Numbered from the stretch's first letter, positions 1-9,218 are shown. The stretch is 64,000 bases of DNA from Nocardia suismassiliense (GCF_900269665.1 NZ_LT985361.1:478965-542964), one strand, 5' to 3'. Notes: generated by a model from the letters alone, not told the origin. A program made the numbers and translations.

Positions 1-324
1 GCGCCGGGCATCCGCGTCGGCCAGCGCAGGGTCGAGGCCGTGCTTGATCAGCCGGTGCCGCCGGTACACGTACATCAGCGCGACCGTGAAGTAGATCAGC
101 GGCAGATACAGCAGCGCCATCATGGCCAGGCCCATCCACAGCGGGCCGGGCAGCAGCAGGAACAGCATGAGCACCGGAATCAACGGCAGCAGGATGCGCA
201 GCAGGTATCGCCGCGTCGCGCCGGGGCCGACCAGGTCTTCGCGCACCCAGTCGGTCATCGAGGGAGGCAGGGTACGGCCCGCGATGTAGCCGATGCGCTG
301 GACGAAGGACGGCGTGGCACTCAT
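1..324 (-). CDS. DUF5313 family membrane protein (C-terminus cut by window edge)
   Basis: The frame begins with ATG at 322-324 on the minus strand and is still open at base 1, giving 108 visible codons. The start reads MSATPSFVQRIGYIAGRTL, followed by a DWVREDLVGPGA stretch, which I recognise as the actinobacterial DUF5313 family. Two adjacent hydrophobic segments around residues 43-75 indicate an integral membrane protein, followed by a basic cytoplasmic tail. Function is unknown in the family. The next gene on the same strand (SRPBCC, ends at 350) lies 25 bases upstream, so the two are probably co-transcribed. Confidence 0.75.
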   Translation of the reverse strand, partial: MSATPSFVQRIGYIAGRTLPPSMTDWVREDLVGPGATRRYLLRILLPLIPVLMLFLLLPGPLWMGLAMMALLYLPLIYFTVALMYVYRRHRLIKHGLDPALADADARR

Positions 325-349
325 CGACTAAGCATCCTCTACCGGTGGA

Positions 350-829
350 TCAATGCACGGACTCATCGGATTCCGCGGCGCGATCGGCATGGAAAGCCTG
401 GATCTGGGTGATCAGGTTGTGTGTCGTGTGCTGCACCGCGATCTTCACGAACGGCTCGATGGTCTTGCCGAGCGCACGGCCGGCCAGGCCGCCGCCGACC
501 CGGAAGTCGACGATCGCGTCGACGGTGCAGCGCGCATCGCCCTTGGGATGGAACAGGAAGGTCGACTCGACCTCGAAGCCCTTGATCGACTTCACCGCGA
601 TGAGGGTGTTCTCCGCCCAGCGCACCACCTCGACGCGGGACTTCAGCGAGGCGGGCCCGAGCTTGATGTGCCCGTCGAACGCGGCGCCGACACCGACCGT
701 CTGCTCGCCGACCGGCGTGAACGACTGGATCCCGTACAGGAACTTCGGCAGATTCCGATAGTCGTTCACGTAGGCGAACGCGGACTCCGCCGACGCCGCA
801 CAGTCCTCGACGATCTTCACTTCGGTCAT
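350..829 (-). CDS. SRPBCC family (START-like) protein
   Basis: A 159-residue single-domain protein. It opens with a beta strand and an AESAFAYVNDYRN segment, which matches the helix-grip start of polyketide cyclase/START-type SRPBCC folds that bind small hydrophobic ligands in a central cavity. No catalytic residues can be assigned, there is no signal peptide, and a cytoplasmic ligand-binding or transfer role is inferred from the fold only. It is followed 25 bases downstream by the DUF5313 gene. Start is the ATG at 829, directly preceding MTEVKIVED; about 120 bases separate it from the copper operon, which ends at 953. Confidence 0.75.
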   Translation of the reverse strand: MTEVKIVEDCAASAESAFAYVNDYRNLPKFLYGIQSFTPVGEQTVGVGAAFDGHIKLGPASLKSRVEVVRWAENTLIAVKSIKGFEVESTFLFHPKGDARCTVDAIVDFRVGGGLAGRALGKTIEPFVKIAVQHTTHNLITQIQAFHADRAAESDESVH

Positions 830-952
830 GCGAAAACAGTAACCGGTGGCGATCGAGGTCGCCCGGTCGCCGGAGGTGCCCCGGGTGCCGCACAGCGTTC
901 CCTCGAGTTGGGGGGCCGGACCGAAGGGGGCGCCGCCACGAGGGGCAGAGGT

Positions 953-1912
953 TCAGGCGGTGACCGCGAGCGTTGCGGCCAAACCGAAGGCCAGCGCCAT
1001 CACGACCACCTCGATGAGTGCCCGGCGCAGCGAAGCTTCCGCCGTCATCCGGTGATCGGCGGCCCGGCGTACCCAGCTGCGTCGCCACCACCAGCCCAGT
1101 GCCAGCAGACCAATCAGTACAAGAGTTTTCGCGAGCAGGATGCGGCCATAACCGGTGCTGATGAACGGCGTGATCCCGCCGACCCGCACCAGCCCGTTGA
1201 GCAGTCCGGTCGCCGCCACCACCGCGACCAGCGGCAACGCCGCCGCCGAATACCTCGGCAGCACCACGGCCCACTCGCCCCGGGTGCGCACCACCAGCGC
1301 GAGCGCCACGAGCAGCCCGAACCAGGCCGCCGCCGCCAGCGCGTGCACCGCGGCGAGCACCGACCCGAACGCCTGCTGCGACATGTGCCCGGTGATCGGC
1401 CGCAGCGCCAGCGCGACCGCCGCGAACACCAGAACCAGGTCGGCAGAGGCGATCTCGGTGCGCCGGAACGCCACCGTCGAGTAGCACGCGACCGCGCCGA
1501 CCCCCACCAGGATGGCGATGCCGACCTGCCCGCCGCTGATCTCCACCAGATAGTCGCCGAACTGCGCGGCCCCCAACTCACTGATCGGCACCCCGACCAC
1601 CTGGGCCGCCTCGAAGACGATGATCGCGAACTCGGCGCCGCACCAGCACCCGGCCAGCACCGCGAGCAACCGCCACGGCGGCTCGAGCCGCTGGTGCAGC
1701 CGGGGCAGCGCGGCCAAGCCGAGCACCGTCGCGCCGAACATGTCGGCGAGCACCCGGACGATGGCCTCGGCCGCGAAACCAGCGGACACGGCCAGCACCC
1801 AGGCGATCAGCACACCGAGCAGGCCGGCGGGGACGACCAGCAGCACCGCCCACGGTGCGCGTGCGGTACCCCGCCGCGCACCGCCCCGGCCGCCGATCGT
1901 CCTACCGGTCAC
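953..1912 (-). CDS. copD: CopD-family copper-resistance membrane protein
   Basis: About 319 residues with eight or so hydrophobic segments, ending in a cytoplasmic-side helix, matching CopD/YcnJ-type inner-membrane proteins that act with periplasmic CopC in copper uptake or tolerance. The GTG at 1912-1910 overlaps the copC stop codon (GTGA), so I prefer it to an ATG at 1999 that would run far into copC. The motif LAAVHALAAAAWFGLLVAL contains the conserved His-Trp pair typical of the family. It is the last gene of the YcnI-CopC-CopD operon. Whether it imports copper or supports detoxification cannot be decided from sequence. Confidence 0.85.
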   Translation of the reverse strand: MTGRTIGGRGGARRGTARAPWAVLLVVPAGLLGVLIAWVLAVSAGFAAEAIVRVLADMFGATVLGLAALPRLHQRLEPPWRLLAVLAGCWCGAEFAIIVFEAAQVVGVPISELGAAQFGDYLVEISGGQVGIAILVGVGAVACYSTVAFRRTEIASADLVLVFAAVALALRPITGHMSQQAFGSVLAAVHALAAAAWFGLLVALALVVRTRGEWAVVLPRYSAAALPLVAVVAATGLLNGLVRVGGITPFISTGYGRILLAKTLVLIGLLALGWWWRRSWVRRAADHRMTAEASLRRALIEVVVMALAFGLAATLAVTA

Positions 1913-2451
1913 TGGTTCGGTTTCCGGCTCCTGCCGCCGAACAGCGCGAACGCCAGCCCGCCGCCGAAGAGCACAACGGCGCCGACGATGAAGACCCACA
2001 GCGGGATTCCGCCGGAGCCGTCGTCATCGGAGCTACCGCTGTTGGCGTTCGGCTTCGCGCCCGGGACGCCGTTGCCCGCCTTGCTCAGCGTGAAATGCCG
2101 GGTGCCGCTGACCGGATGGCCGTCGGCGGAGGTGACGCGGTAGGCGATCGTGTATTCGCCGACCGGCCCCAGCTCGCCCACTTCGACGCTGACCGTATTG
2201 CCGTCGACCGTCGGCGAGCCCTTCGACCACAGCTTGCCGTCCGGGCCGACCACGGTGAGCGCCGGGAAGCTCGGCTGCAGGGCTTCGTTGAAGGTGACGC
2301 TCGCGCGCGCCGGGCCCGCCTCGATGGTCGCGCCGTCCTCCGGCACGCTGGCCGTCGGCGCCGAATGCGCGGCGGCGGTTCCGGTTGCGGCGAGACCGAA
2401 TCCGAGCAGGAACAGCCCCGCGACGAGCGCGGTGAGCAGGCGCCGGGTCAT
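1909..2451 (-). CDS. copC: CopC domain-containing exported copper-binding protein
   Basis: 180 residues. A signal peptide ends in GTAAA, and the next residue is His (HSAPTASVPEDG), which would become the free N-terminal histidine of the CopC copper site; DGHPVSG supplies the second conserved His. The beta-sandwich CopC domain spans about residues 27-125, followed by a Gly/Ser/Asp linker and one C-terminal transmembrane helix with a basic tail, so the domain is tethered to the outer face of the membrane. The start overlaps the YcnI stop (ATGA at 2448-2451) and the end overlaps the copD start, so the three genes are translationally coupled. Confidence 0.88.
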   Translation of the reverse strand: MTRRLLTALVAGLFLLGFGLAATGTAAAHSAPTASVPEDGATIEAGPARASVTFNEALQPSFPALTVVGPDGKLWSKGSPTVDGNTVSVEVGELGPVGEYTIAYRVTSADGHPVSGTRHFTLSKAGNGVPGAKPNANSGSSDDDGSGGIPLWVFIVGAVVLFGGGLAFALFGGRSRKPNQ

Positions 2452-3107
2452 GACTGCCGCGCCCGGATCACGTTGCCGAGGCCGAGCGCGACGGCGAGCA
2501 GGCCGAGTGCGAGGCCGATGCCGCCGAGCCAGCGGGCGGTGTTGTCGGTGCCGTCGGCGTCGCTGTGCGCGGCTTCGCTGTCGACCTTGTGGTCGTCGCC
2601 CGCGTCGGCCTTGCCCTGGGCGAGGGTGAGCGACGGCGCCGGATGTTCGGGCTCCGCACCGTCTTTGCCCGCGGGCTGATCCCAGTCGACGATCTTGCCG
2701 TCGCTGTAGGTCTGCTTGGCCGGGAAACTGACCGTCTCCTGCGCGGGCAGCGGGCCGACCGAGACGGCGAACCGCTGGAACTGGCCGGGGCCGACGCCCG
2801 GGGCGCCCGGATCCGCGGTCCAGGTGATCGCGGTGATCTCTTTCTTCTCGTTCTTGTCGACCTTGACCGACCAGCCCGGAATGGGTTCGGGCCGTGCGCT
2901 TTTCAGATTGGGCAGGGTGACGGTGAGCGCGGTGGTGCTTGCGGTGTCGGATTCGGTGGGCACCCGGAAGGTGGCGACCGAATACTTGCCCTGCTGGGCG
3001 CCCGGCGCGTCCACGCTGACGTGGGCGGCGGCGGTACCGCAGGCCAGCACGGCGAGGGTGGCGGCGGCTGCCGCCGTGCCGGTGGCGCGCGAAATCGAAC
3101 GGTGCAT
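2448..3107 (-). CDS. YcnI family (DUF1775) copper-associated exported protein
   Basis: 219 residues with an N-terminal signal peptide whose cleavage after GTAAA leaves an N-terminal His (HVSVDAP). That is the mono-histidine copper-brace position known for Bacillus YcnI. The DUF1775 domain covers about residues 28-160, and a C-terminal hydrophobic helix followed by RARQS anchors it. It heads the copper operon and overlaps copC by four bases. Known family members bind Cu(II) outside the membrane and are thought to pass it to CopC/CopD; that role here is inferred from family and context. No copper operator was recognised upstream of it. Confidence 0.85.
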   Translation of the reverse strand: MHRSISRATGTAAAAATLAVLACGTAAAHVSVDAPGAQQGKYSVATFRVPTESDTASTTALTVTLPNLKSARPEPIPGWSVKVDKNEKKEITAITWTADPGAPGVGPGQFQRFAVSVGPLPAQETVSFPAKQTYSDGKIVDWDQPAGKDGAEPEHPAPSLTLAQGKADAGDDHKVDSEAAHSDADGTDNTARWLGGIGLALGLLAVALGLGNVIRARQS

Positions 3108-3145
3108 GGAAAGGCTTTCTGTCCGAAGGGAAAAGGTGCTGCGAG

Positions 3146-3664
3146 TCAGGCGAGCACCGGTGGCGCGCGCGGGCCGATCGCACCCTTCGGCGGGCAGTGA
3201 TAGTGCGCGAGACCGGGATCGGACCAGTGCGGCGATCCGGTGGCGCGGGGGAGACGCGGCGTGGCGAGTACCGCGCGGACGGCGCCGGAGACCAGCGCGT
3301 AGAGCCGCTCGGCGACCGAGATGACCGCGGCACAGCCGATCGTGGCGACGGCGTGCGCGGCGAGCATCCAGCCGGTGGGCAGCGGATTCGTTGCGGCAGT
3401 GCCGTGTTCGTGGCCGAGCAGACCGGACAGCGCGAGATGGCTCGCCACCTGCCCGGCCCCGAGCAGGGCGAGTACCGAACCAGGCCCGCGCGCAGCCACG
3501 TTCGCGGCGCTACCGGCCAGCGCGGCGACCAGCAGTACCAGGGTCAGCTCCGTCGAGCCGGGAAAACCGCCGCCTGCGACCCCGTGCGCGGCGACGGCGA
3601 GCGCGCCCACCAGCACACCGACCAGGCCACCACGCAGGTGGCCGGTACTCGGTGCTGGAGACAT
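3146..3664 (-). CDS. small multipass membrane protein of the copper operon
   Basis: 172 residues with four predicted transmembrane segments and a Gly/Ala-rich composition. The C-terminal tail reads HWSDPGLAHYHCPPKG then GPRAPP, a His/Cys-containing tail that I have seen on actinobacterial membrane proteins encoded beside YcnI/CopC. The tail could bind metal, but this is inference. It lies 38 bases upstream of the YcnI gene and 11 bases downstream of the DUF6474 gene, all on the minus strand, so it probably belongs to the same transcription unit. No enzymatic motif is visible. Confidence 0.65.
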   Translation of the reverse strand: MSPAPSTGHLRGGLVGVLVGALAVAAHGVAGGGFPGSTELTLVLLVAALAGSAANVAARGPGSVLALLGAGQVASHLALSGLLGHEHGTAATNPLPTGWMLAAHAVATIGCAAVISVAERLYALVSGAVRAVLATPRLPRATGSPHWSDPGLAHYHCPPKGAIGPRAPPVLA

Positions 3665-3675
3665 CGCGCGGAAGG

Positions 3676-4320
3676 TCAGCGCACGCCGAGTCGCGCGAGC
3701 ACGTCCGCCTCGACGCCGGACAGTTCGTCCGCGATCGATGTGTGCACGGCGCGGCGCCGCGGCGCGGGCATCTGCTCGGCGGTCTGCACCGCGGCGGCGA
3801 GGCTGTCCAGGCGGGCCTGGGTGGCGGTGACGAATTTCTGCGTCTCGGCCTTGTCCTTGCCGCCCTGCGCGCCGACCTTGCCAAGGGCCGCTTCGGTATT
3901 CACGATCCTGGCCCGCAGCTTGGCGCCGTGGCCGCTGAAGTCGGCGAGCTGATCGACGCCGATACCCAGCTGCTGGGCCTTACGCGTGTCGAGCTGCGCG
4001 CGCACGAACGTCGCGCCACGGTAGGCCAGCGGCGCGAGCACGGGGATGAGCACCCGGGCAACGCCCAGGTACTTCTTCACCTGGCCCGCGCTGAACAGCT
4101 CACGCTCGGCCTTGGCGGCCAGCTTGAGCGCGGCCTTCTCCTCCGCCTGCAGGGCCGAGATCTGCGCCTTGGCGACCTTGCGCTGGGTACGGGCCTCCGC
4201 GCGGCGGGCTTTGCGGTCGTTCTTGGCGACCAGCTTGGCTTCCAAACCGGCCTTGTGCTTGAGAGCTTTCGCCTCGGCCCTGCGGCTCGGGCGCCGCTTG
4301 CGCTTCGTGAACAACCCCAT
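3676..4320 (-). CDS. DUF6474 family protein
   Basis: About 214 residues from the ATG at 4320 (MGLFTKRKRRPSRR), which has a GGAGGG ribosome-binding site 6-8 bases upstream; an ATG ten codons earlier lacks one. The N-terminal 60 residues are very rich in Lys/Arg/Ala with a helical, coiled-coil-like pattern, then a short hydrophobic stretch (ARVLIPVLAPLAYRG) and a helical C-terminal half. I recognise the DUF6474 family, whose function is unknown. It is positioned just upstream of the copper genes on the same strand, but nothing in its sequence suggests a copper role. From memory it may correspond to Rv3850 of M. tuberculosis. Confidence 0.7.
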   Translation of the reverse strand: MGLFTKRKRRPSRRAEAKALKHKAGLEAKLVAKNDRKARRAEARTQRKVAKAQISALQAEEKAALKLAAKAERELFSAGQVKKYLGVARVLIPVLAPLAYRGATFVRAQLDTRKAQQLGIGVDQLADFSGHGAKLRARIVNTEAALGKVGAQGGKDKAETQKFVTATQARLDSLAAAVQTAEQMPAPRRRAVHTSIADELSGVEADVLARLGVR

Positions 4321-4518
4321 CGAAGGCCCTCCGTCATGCTGGTTTGCCATGGCAGTACGACGCCGGGGAAAGCCCGTCCGCCCATGTCACACGGTTTGCG
4401 TCCTACCCTAACGGGTGCGTCGCGACACCAGCGAGCGTGGCAGGGCGACGAGCCGCGAACGGTGCCGTTGCCCATGGGGTTCGTGGGTTTGTCGGGGGTA
4501 GGGACCATACTGCATAGC

Positions 4519-6210
4519 GTGGAATCGGGCATCGGTGACCGAGCGGGTCGCAAGCACAACGGCACGGCCGTCGAACGGCCGGCCGGCGTCGCGGATGCGC
4601 CGACCCCCTTCATCGATGCCAGAGCGCTCATCGGCTGTCGTCATCGACTGCACTTGGACGCGGCGCATCCCGGGGCGCTGCACGGCGTCACCGAGGATCC
4701 GGGGGTGCGGCAGCGCAGGGAGGCGGCCACGGCCCATCGGCTGCGGGTCCGCGACGCGCTGATCGCGGCGGACCCGGCGGGCTGGGTGGTCATCGACCCC
4801 ACGCTGCGCGCGGCCGAGCGCGCCGAGGCCACCATGCAGGCGTGTGCGGCTGGCGTGCAACACATCTGGGGCGGGCTGCTGCCACAGGAACCGGAGACGG
4901 GCAGGCGCGGCGGCTCGGAGATCCTGCTGCGCGACCACGATCGCGGCGGGGACATCCCCGGGATCGTGGGGAACCACAAAGGGACCGACCCCCGAAAACC
5001 CCAACCCGCCGATTTCCACCCGACCACCTCGAACCCGTACCACTGGAATCCGAAACCGGACCGGCACCGCAAGCTGCGCCAGCAGCCCCGCGACCAGCAG
5101 CGCCTCGCGCACCTGTACCGGATGCTGCAGCGCCACGGCATGGCCAGCCCGGCCCTGGTCGGCGGCGTGATCGGCTACCACTTCGACTGCATCCTGGTGC
5201 ACGACCTCGGACCGGTGCTCGCCGACTACGACCAGCGCTACGCCGACCGGGTCGCGGTGGTCCGCGGCGAACTGCCGACCATTCCGTCGAAGGTGCCCGA
5301 GTGCAGGCAGTGCCCGTGGTGGACGCGCAGCATCGAAGGACCCAGCTGTGAGGGCTGGCTCATCGAGCATCGCGACGTCAGCCTGGTCGCGCCCGGCTCA
5401 CGCGCCGACGTGCTGCGCAGGCACGGCGTGCAGACCATCGACGAGCTGGCCGAGTGGGCGGGCGACGACCCCGACGACTGGCAGCACGGCCCGTTCGACG
5501 AGGCGGTGGTCACCGCGCGCGCCTGGATCGCGGGCGCGCCGCTGGTGCGCCGGGTGGAGCCGATCCGGGTGCAGCGGGCCGATGTGGAGGTCGACGTCGA
5601 CCTGGAGAGCTTCCAGGAATACGGCGCGTACCTGTGGGGCACGCTGCTCGACGGCGTGTACCGCCCGTTCGTCACCTGGGATCCGCTGCCCACCGAGGAC
5701 GAGGGCCGCTCGTTCGGCGAGTTCTGGACCTGGCTGATGACCATCCGCGCGGAAGCCGCCGCGCGCGGCAAAACCTTTGCTGCCTACTGCTACTCGCGCA
5801 CCGCCGAGGACAAGTGGCTCTACGAGTCGGCGCGCCGCTTCGCCGGTCGCCCCGGCGTGCCGACCGTTGACCAGGTGCGCGCGTTCGTCGACGGACCGGA
5901 GTGGGTGGACATGTTCCAGGCCGTCTCCGATCAGTTCATCTGCCCGAACGGCAAGGGCCTGAAGAAGATCGCTCCGGTCGCGGGCTTCGCCTGGCGCGAT
6001 GCCGAGGCGGGCGGCGAGGCGTCGATGAGCTGGTATCGGCTGGCCGTCGGCTACGAGGGCGACCCCGACATGTCCCAGCGCACCCGGTTGCTGGAGTACA
6101 ACGAGGACGACGTCCGGGCCACTCAGGTGCTGCGCGAATGGATGTCGAATCGGGCAGACCTCGAGGTTCCTGGCCTTGCGGATTTCGGGCGTCGTACTAT
6201 CGCGTCGTGA
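4519..6210 (+). CDS. TM0106-family RecB-like putative nuclease with RNase-H-like C-terminal domain
   Basis: About 563 residues if read from GTG 4519, or 578 from ATG 4474. I favour 4519 because a CATACT -10-like hexamer lies seven bases before it. The N-terminal half is RecB/Cas4-like, with a lone Cys in LIGCRHR and a later CRQC plus SCEGW, the spacing expected of a 4Fe-4S nuclease. The C-terminal half carries DxE-type exonuclease motif I (VDVDLES), a middle YCYSRTAEDK segment and a final YNEDDVRATQ motif, as in RNase_H_2/DEDD folds. The canonical RecB D...ExK triad is not obvious. The stop overlaps the htpG GTG, so the two genes are coupled. Confidence 0.75.
   Translation: MESGIGDRAGRKHNGTAVERPAGVADAPTPFIDARALIGCRHRLHLDAAHPGALHGVTEDPGVRQRREAATAHRLRVRDALIAADPAGWVVIDPTLRAAERAEATMQACAAGVQHIWGGLLPQEPETGRRGGSEILLRDHDRGGDIPGIVGNHKGTDPRKPQPADFHPTTSNPYHWNPKPDRHRKLRQQPRDQQRLAHLYRMLQRHGMASPALVGGVIGYHFDCILVHDLGPVLADYDQRYADRVAVVRGELPTIPSKVPECRQCPWWTRSIEGPSCEGWLIEHRDVSLVAPGSRADVLRRHGVQTIDELAEWAGDDPDDWQHGPFDEAVVTARAWIAGAPLVRRVEPIRVQRADVEVDVDLESFQEYGAYLWGTLLDGVYRPFVTWDPLPTEDEGRSFGEFWTWLMTIRAEAAARGKTFAAYCYSRTAEDKWLYESARRFAGRPGVPTVDQVRAFVDGPEWVDMFQAVSDQFICPNGKGLKKIAPVAGFAWRDAEAGGEASMSWYRLAVGYEGDPDMSQRTRLLEYNEDDVRATQVLREWMSNRADLEVPGLADFGRRTIAS
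6195..6200 (+). promoter_or_regulatory. candidate -10 hexamer of htpG (leaderless)
   Basis: TACTAT lies six bases before the htpG GTG codon and there is no Shine-Dalgarno in that interval. This is the arrangement of leaderless actinobacterial messages, and it sits inside the end of the preceding nuclease gene. Confidence 0.5.
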
Positions 6211-8174
6211 CAGAGCACGTCGAACAACTCGAGTTCCAGGCAGAGACGCATCAGCTGCTCGAGCTGATGATCCATTCGGTCTACTCCAACAAGGACACCT
6301 TCCTGCGGGAGCTGATCTCGAACTCCTCCGACGCGCTGGACAAGCTGCGGCTGGAGTCCTTCCGGGACAAGGATCTGCATGTCGACACGTCCGACCTCCA
6401 CATCGAGCTGGAAGTCGACAAGGACAACCGGATCCTGACCGTTCGGGACAACGGCATCGGTATGTCCCGTGCCGAGGTGGTCGACCTGATCGGCACCCTC
6501 GCCAAGTCCGGCACCGCCGAGCTGCGCAAGAAGCTCAACGAGGCCAAGAGCGCGGCGGCCAACATCGACTCCGCGGAGCTGATCGGCCAATTCGGCATCG
6601 GTTTCTACTCGACCTTCATGGTCGCCGACAAGGTCACCCTGACCACCCGGCGGGCCGGGGAGACCGAGGGCACCCGCTGGGAGTCGGCCGCGGGCAGTTC
6701 CACCTACACCATCGAAACCCTCGACACCGCACCCCAGGGCACCGCGGTCTCGCTGCACCTCAAGCCCGCCGACGAAGAGGACCACCTCTTCGACTACACC
6801 CAGGAGTGGAAGCTCCGGGAGATCGTCAAGAAGTACTCCGACTTCATCGCCTGGCCGATCCGCATGCAGGTCGAGCGGACCGTCACCGAGGGTGAGGGCG
6901 AGGAGAAGTCCGAGAAGACCATCGTCGAGGACCAGACCCTCAACTCCATGAAGGCGTTGTGGACCCGCCCGAAGAGCGAGGTCAGCGACGAGGAGTACAA
7001 GGAGTTCTACAAGCACGTCAGCCACGCCTGGGACGATCCGCTGGAGATCATCCCGCTCAAGGCGGAGGGCACCTTCGAATACCAGGCGCTGCTGTTCCTG
7101 CCGTCGCAGGCGCCGTTCGACCTGTTCACCCGCGAGCACAAGCGCGGCGTGCAGCTCTACGTCAAGCGGGTGTTCATCATGGACAACTGCGAAGAGCTGA
7201 TGCCGGAGTACCTGCGCTTCGTCAAGGGTGTGGTCGACGCACAGGACCTCTCGCTCAACGTGTCCCGCGAGATTCTGCAGCAGGACCGCCAGATCCAGAT
7301 GATCCGCAAGCGGCTGGTCAAGAAGGTGCTGTCCACGGTCAAGGATCTGCAGGGCGCCGAGGACCAGACCAAGTACCAGACCTTCTGGAAGGAGTTCGGG
7401 CGCGTCCTCAAGGAGGGTCTGCTCGGCGACTTCGACAACCGCGAAACCATCCTGCAGGTCTGCTCGTTCGCCTCGACGAACTCCGAGACCGAGCTGACCA
7501 CGCTGGCCCAGTACGTGGAGCGCATGCCCGAGGGGCAGGACGCCCTCTACTACATGACCGGCGAGTCCCGTCAGCAGGTCGAAAGCTCCCCGCACATGGA
7601 GGCTTTCAAGGCCAAGGGGCGCGAGGTGCTGATCCTCACCGACCCGGTGGACGAGATGTGGGTCGGCTCGGTGCCCGAGTTCGACGGCAAGGCCTTCACC
7701 TCGATCGCCAAGGGCGAGGTCGACCTGGAGTCCGAGGAGGAGAAGAAGGCCTCCGAGGCGCTGCGCGAACAGCAGGACAAGGACTTCGCCGAGGTGCTGA
7801 CCTGGCTCGGCAAGACCCTGGACGACAGCGTCAAGGAGGTGCGCCTCACCAACCGGCTCACCACCTCACCCGCCTGCCTCGTCGGTGATGTCTTCGACTT
7901 CACCCCGATGCTGGAGCGGATGTATCGCGCGTCCGGTCAGCTGATGCCGGAAACCAAGCGGATTCTCGAGCTCAACCCGACCCACCCGCTGGTCACCGGC
8001 CTGCGCGACGCCTACGACACCCGCAAGGACGACGCCGACGCGGGCAAGGTGCCGGAGCTCACCGAGACCGCCGAGTTGCTCTACGGCACAGCGGTCTTGG
8101 CCGAGGGCGGCGAGCTGAAGGATCCGGCGCGGTTCGCGCACATCCTCACCGATCGCCTCACCCGCACCCTCTGA
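6207..8174 (+). CDS. htpG: molecular chaperone HtpG (Hsp90)
   Basis: 655 residues, close to the 647 of the mycobacterial protein. The N-terminal GHKL ATPase domain shows NSSDALDKLR, DNGIGM and GQFGIGFYS. The middle domain contains LYVKRVFIMD and LSLNVSRE with the catalytic-loop arginine. The C-terminal dimerisation domain ends in DRLTRTL. It is a cytoplasmic ATP-driven chaperone for client proteins under stress. Start is the GTG overlapping the stop of the upstream nuclease (GTGA at 6207-6210), preceded by a TACTAT -10 hexamer, so it can be expressed both by coupling and from a leaderless transcript. A strong hairpin terminator follows 6 bases after the stop. Confidence 0.96.
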   Translation: MTEHVEQLEFQAETHQLLELMIHSVYSNKDTFLRELISNSSDALDKLRLESFRDKDLHVDTSDLHIELEVDKDNRILTVRDNGIGMSRAEVVDLIGTLAKSGTAELRKKLNEAKSAAANIDSAELIGQFGIGFYSTFMVADKVTLTTRRAGETEGTRWESAAGSSTYTIETLDTAPQGTAVSLHLKPADEEDHLFDYTQEWKLREIVKKYSDFIAWPIRMQVERTVTEGEGEEKSEKTIVEDQTLNSMKALWTRPKSEVSDEEYKEFYKHVSHAWDDPLEIIPLKAEGTFEYQALLFLPSQAPFDLFTREHKRGVQLYVKRVFIMDNCEELMPEYLRFVKGVVDAQDLSLNVSREILQQDRQIQMIRKRLVKKVLSTVKDLQGAEDQTKYQTFWKEFGRVLKEGLLGDFDNRETILQVCSFASTNSETELTTLAQYVERMPEGQDALYYMTGESRQQVESSPHMEAFKAKGREVLILTDPVDEMWVGSVPEFDGKAFTSIAKGEVDLESEEEKKASEALREQQDKDFAEVLTWLGKTLDDSVKEVRLTNRLTTSPACLVGDVFDFTPMLERMYRASGQLMPETKRILELNPTHPLVTGLRDAYDTRKDDADAGKVPELTETAELLYGTAVLAEGGELKDPARFAHILTDRLTRTL

Positions 8175-8180
8175 TCCGGA

Positions 8181-8218
8181 CTTCGGCGAGGGCCACCGCA
8201 CGGTGGCCCTCGCCGAAG
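8181..8218 (+). terminator. hairpin terminator after htpG
   Basis: A perfect 18-base inverted repeat (CTTCGGCGAGGGCCACCG and its complement) separated by two bases starts 6 bases after the htpG stop codon. There is no long T run, which is usual for high-GC actinobacteria. Confidence 0.8.
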
Positions 8219-8388
8219 CACGTCCGGCACCAGTGGTTCACGGTCCTGCGTCCAGTGTGAAATGACAGGCTTCGCTACCTTCTGGCACGCGATCCGAATA
8301 GCTTCGCGCACAGCGTTATTCGCCTGAGTTGGTGCTGGGTCATGGGTGGACGCGGTTAAATTTGGGCGATCGAAAGGATCGTCAGCTT

Positions 8389-9207
8389 ATGTCCGGAAAC
8401 CCTCTTGCCGTCGCCGAGCCGTGGGATCTCGTCGCCGATGGATACGCCGAATTCGCGCCCGCGCTCATGCAGCCCTTCTCCGATCGCGCGCTCGAATTCG
8501 CTTCGCTGACACCGTCTTCCCAGGTCATCGATGTCGCGGCGGGGACGGGCCTGCTGAGCCTGCTCGCCGCGCCGCAGGTGGCGCGGGTGCAGGCCATCGA
8601 CTTCTCCGCCCCGATGATCGAGCGGCTCACCGCCGCCGCGCGGGCCGCCGGGCTGACCAATATCGAAGCGCGGGTGGGGGATGGGCAGGCGCTGCCGTTC
8701 GAGAGCGACACCTTCGACGCGGGATTCTCGATGTTCGGGCTGATGTTCTTCCCGGAACGGGCCAAAGGTTTCGCCGAACTGTTCCGGGTGCTGCGCCCCG
8801 GCGGCACGGCCGTGGTGTCCAGCTGGGCGCCGGTGGCCGAATCACCGCTGATGCGCACGATGTTCGGCGCGTTGCACGCCGCCGACCCCACCGTCCAGGA
8901 GCCGCAGCCCAACTACCTCAGCCTGGAAAATCCGGAGGTCTTCCAGACCGAGATGCGCCGTGCGGGCTTCGAAGCCGTCTCCATCCAACGACATTCGACC
9001 GCGCTCGCCTTCGCCGGTGCCGACGAGATGTGGCAAACCCTGGTGCGCAGCAGCGCGCCGCTGGCCCTGATGCGCCGTAGCGTCGGCGAACAGGTGTGGG
9101 CCGAACGTGTCGCGCTGATGAAGGCCTACCTCGCCGAGCACTATCGCCCGCAGCGGCCGTTGTCCACGACCGCGTTCCTCGGTATCGGGCACAAGCCGCT
9201 CGGCTGA
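8389..9207 (+). CDS. class I SAM-dependent methyltransferase
   Basis: 272 residues from the ATG at 8389, which has a GAAAGGA purine-rich site about 9-12 bases upstream. SAM-binding motif I is VIDVAAGTGLLS near residue 45, followed by an acidic post-I region (QAIDFSAPMI), motif II/III around LPFESDTFDAGFSMFGLMFF and LRVLRPGGTAVVSSW. This is the UbiE/Methyltransf_11 architecture. The substrate cannot be read from sequence. It is a single gene between the htpG terminator and a bidirectional hairpin, with a 170-base upstream region, and is therefore probably monocistronic. Confidence 0.85.
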   Translation: MSGNPLAVAEPWDLVADGYAEFAPALMQPFSDRALEFASLTPSSQVIDVAAGTGLLSLLAAPQVARVQAIDFSAPMIERLTAAARAAGLTNIEARVGDGQALPFESDTFDAGFSMFGLMFFPERAKGFAELFRVLRPGGTAVVSSWAPVAESPLMRTMFGALHAADPTVQEPQPNYLSLENPEVFQTEMRRAGFEAVSIQRHSTALAFAGADEMWQTLVRSSAPLALMRRSVGEQVWAERVALMKAYLAEHYRPQRPLSTTAFLGIGHKPLG

Positions 9208-9218
9208 GTCACACGAAA

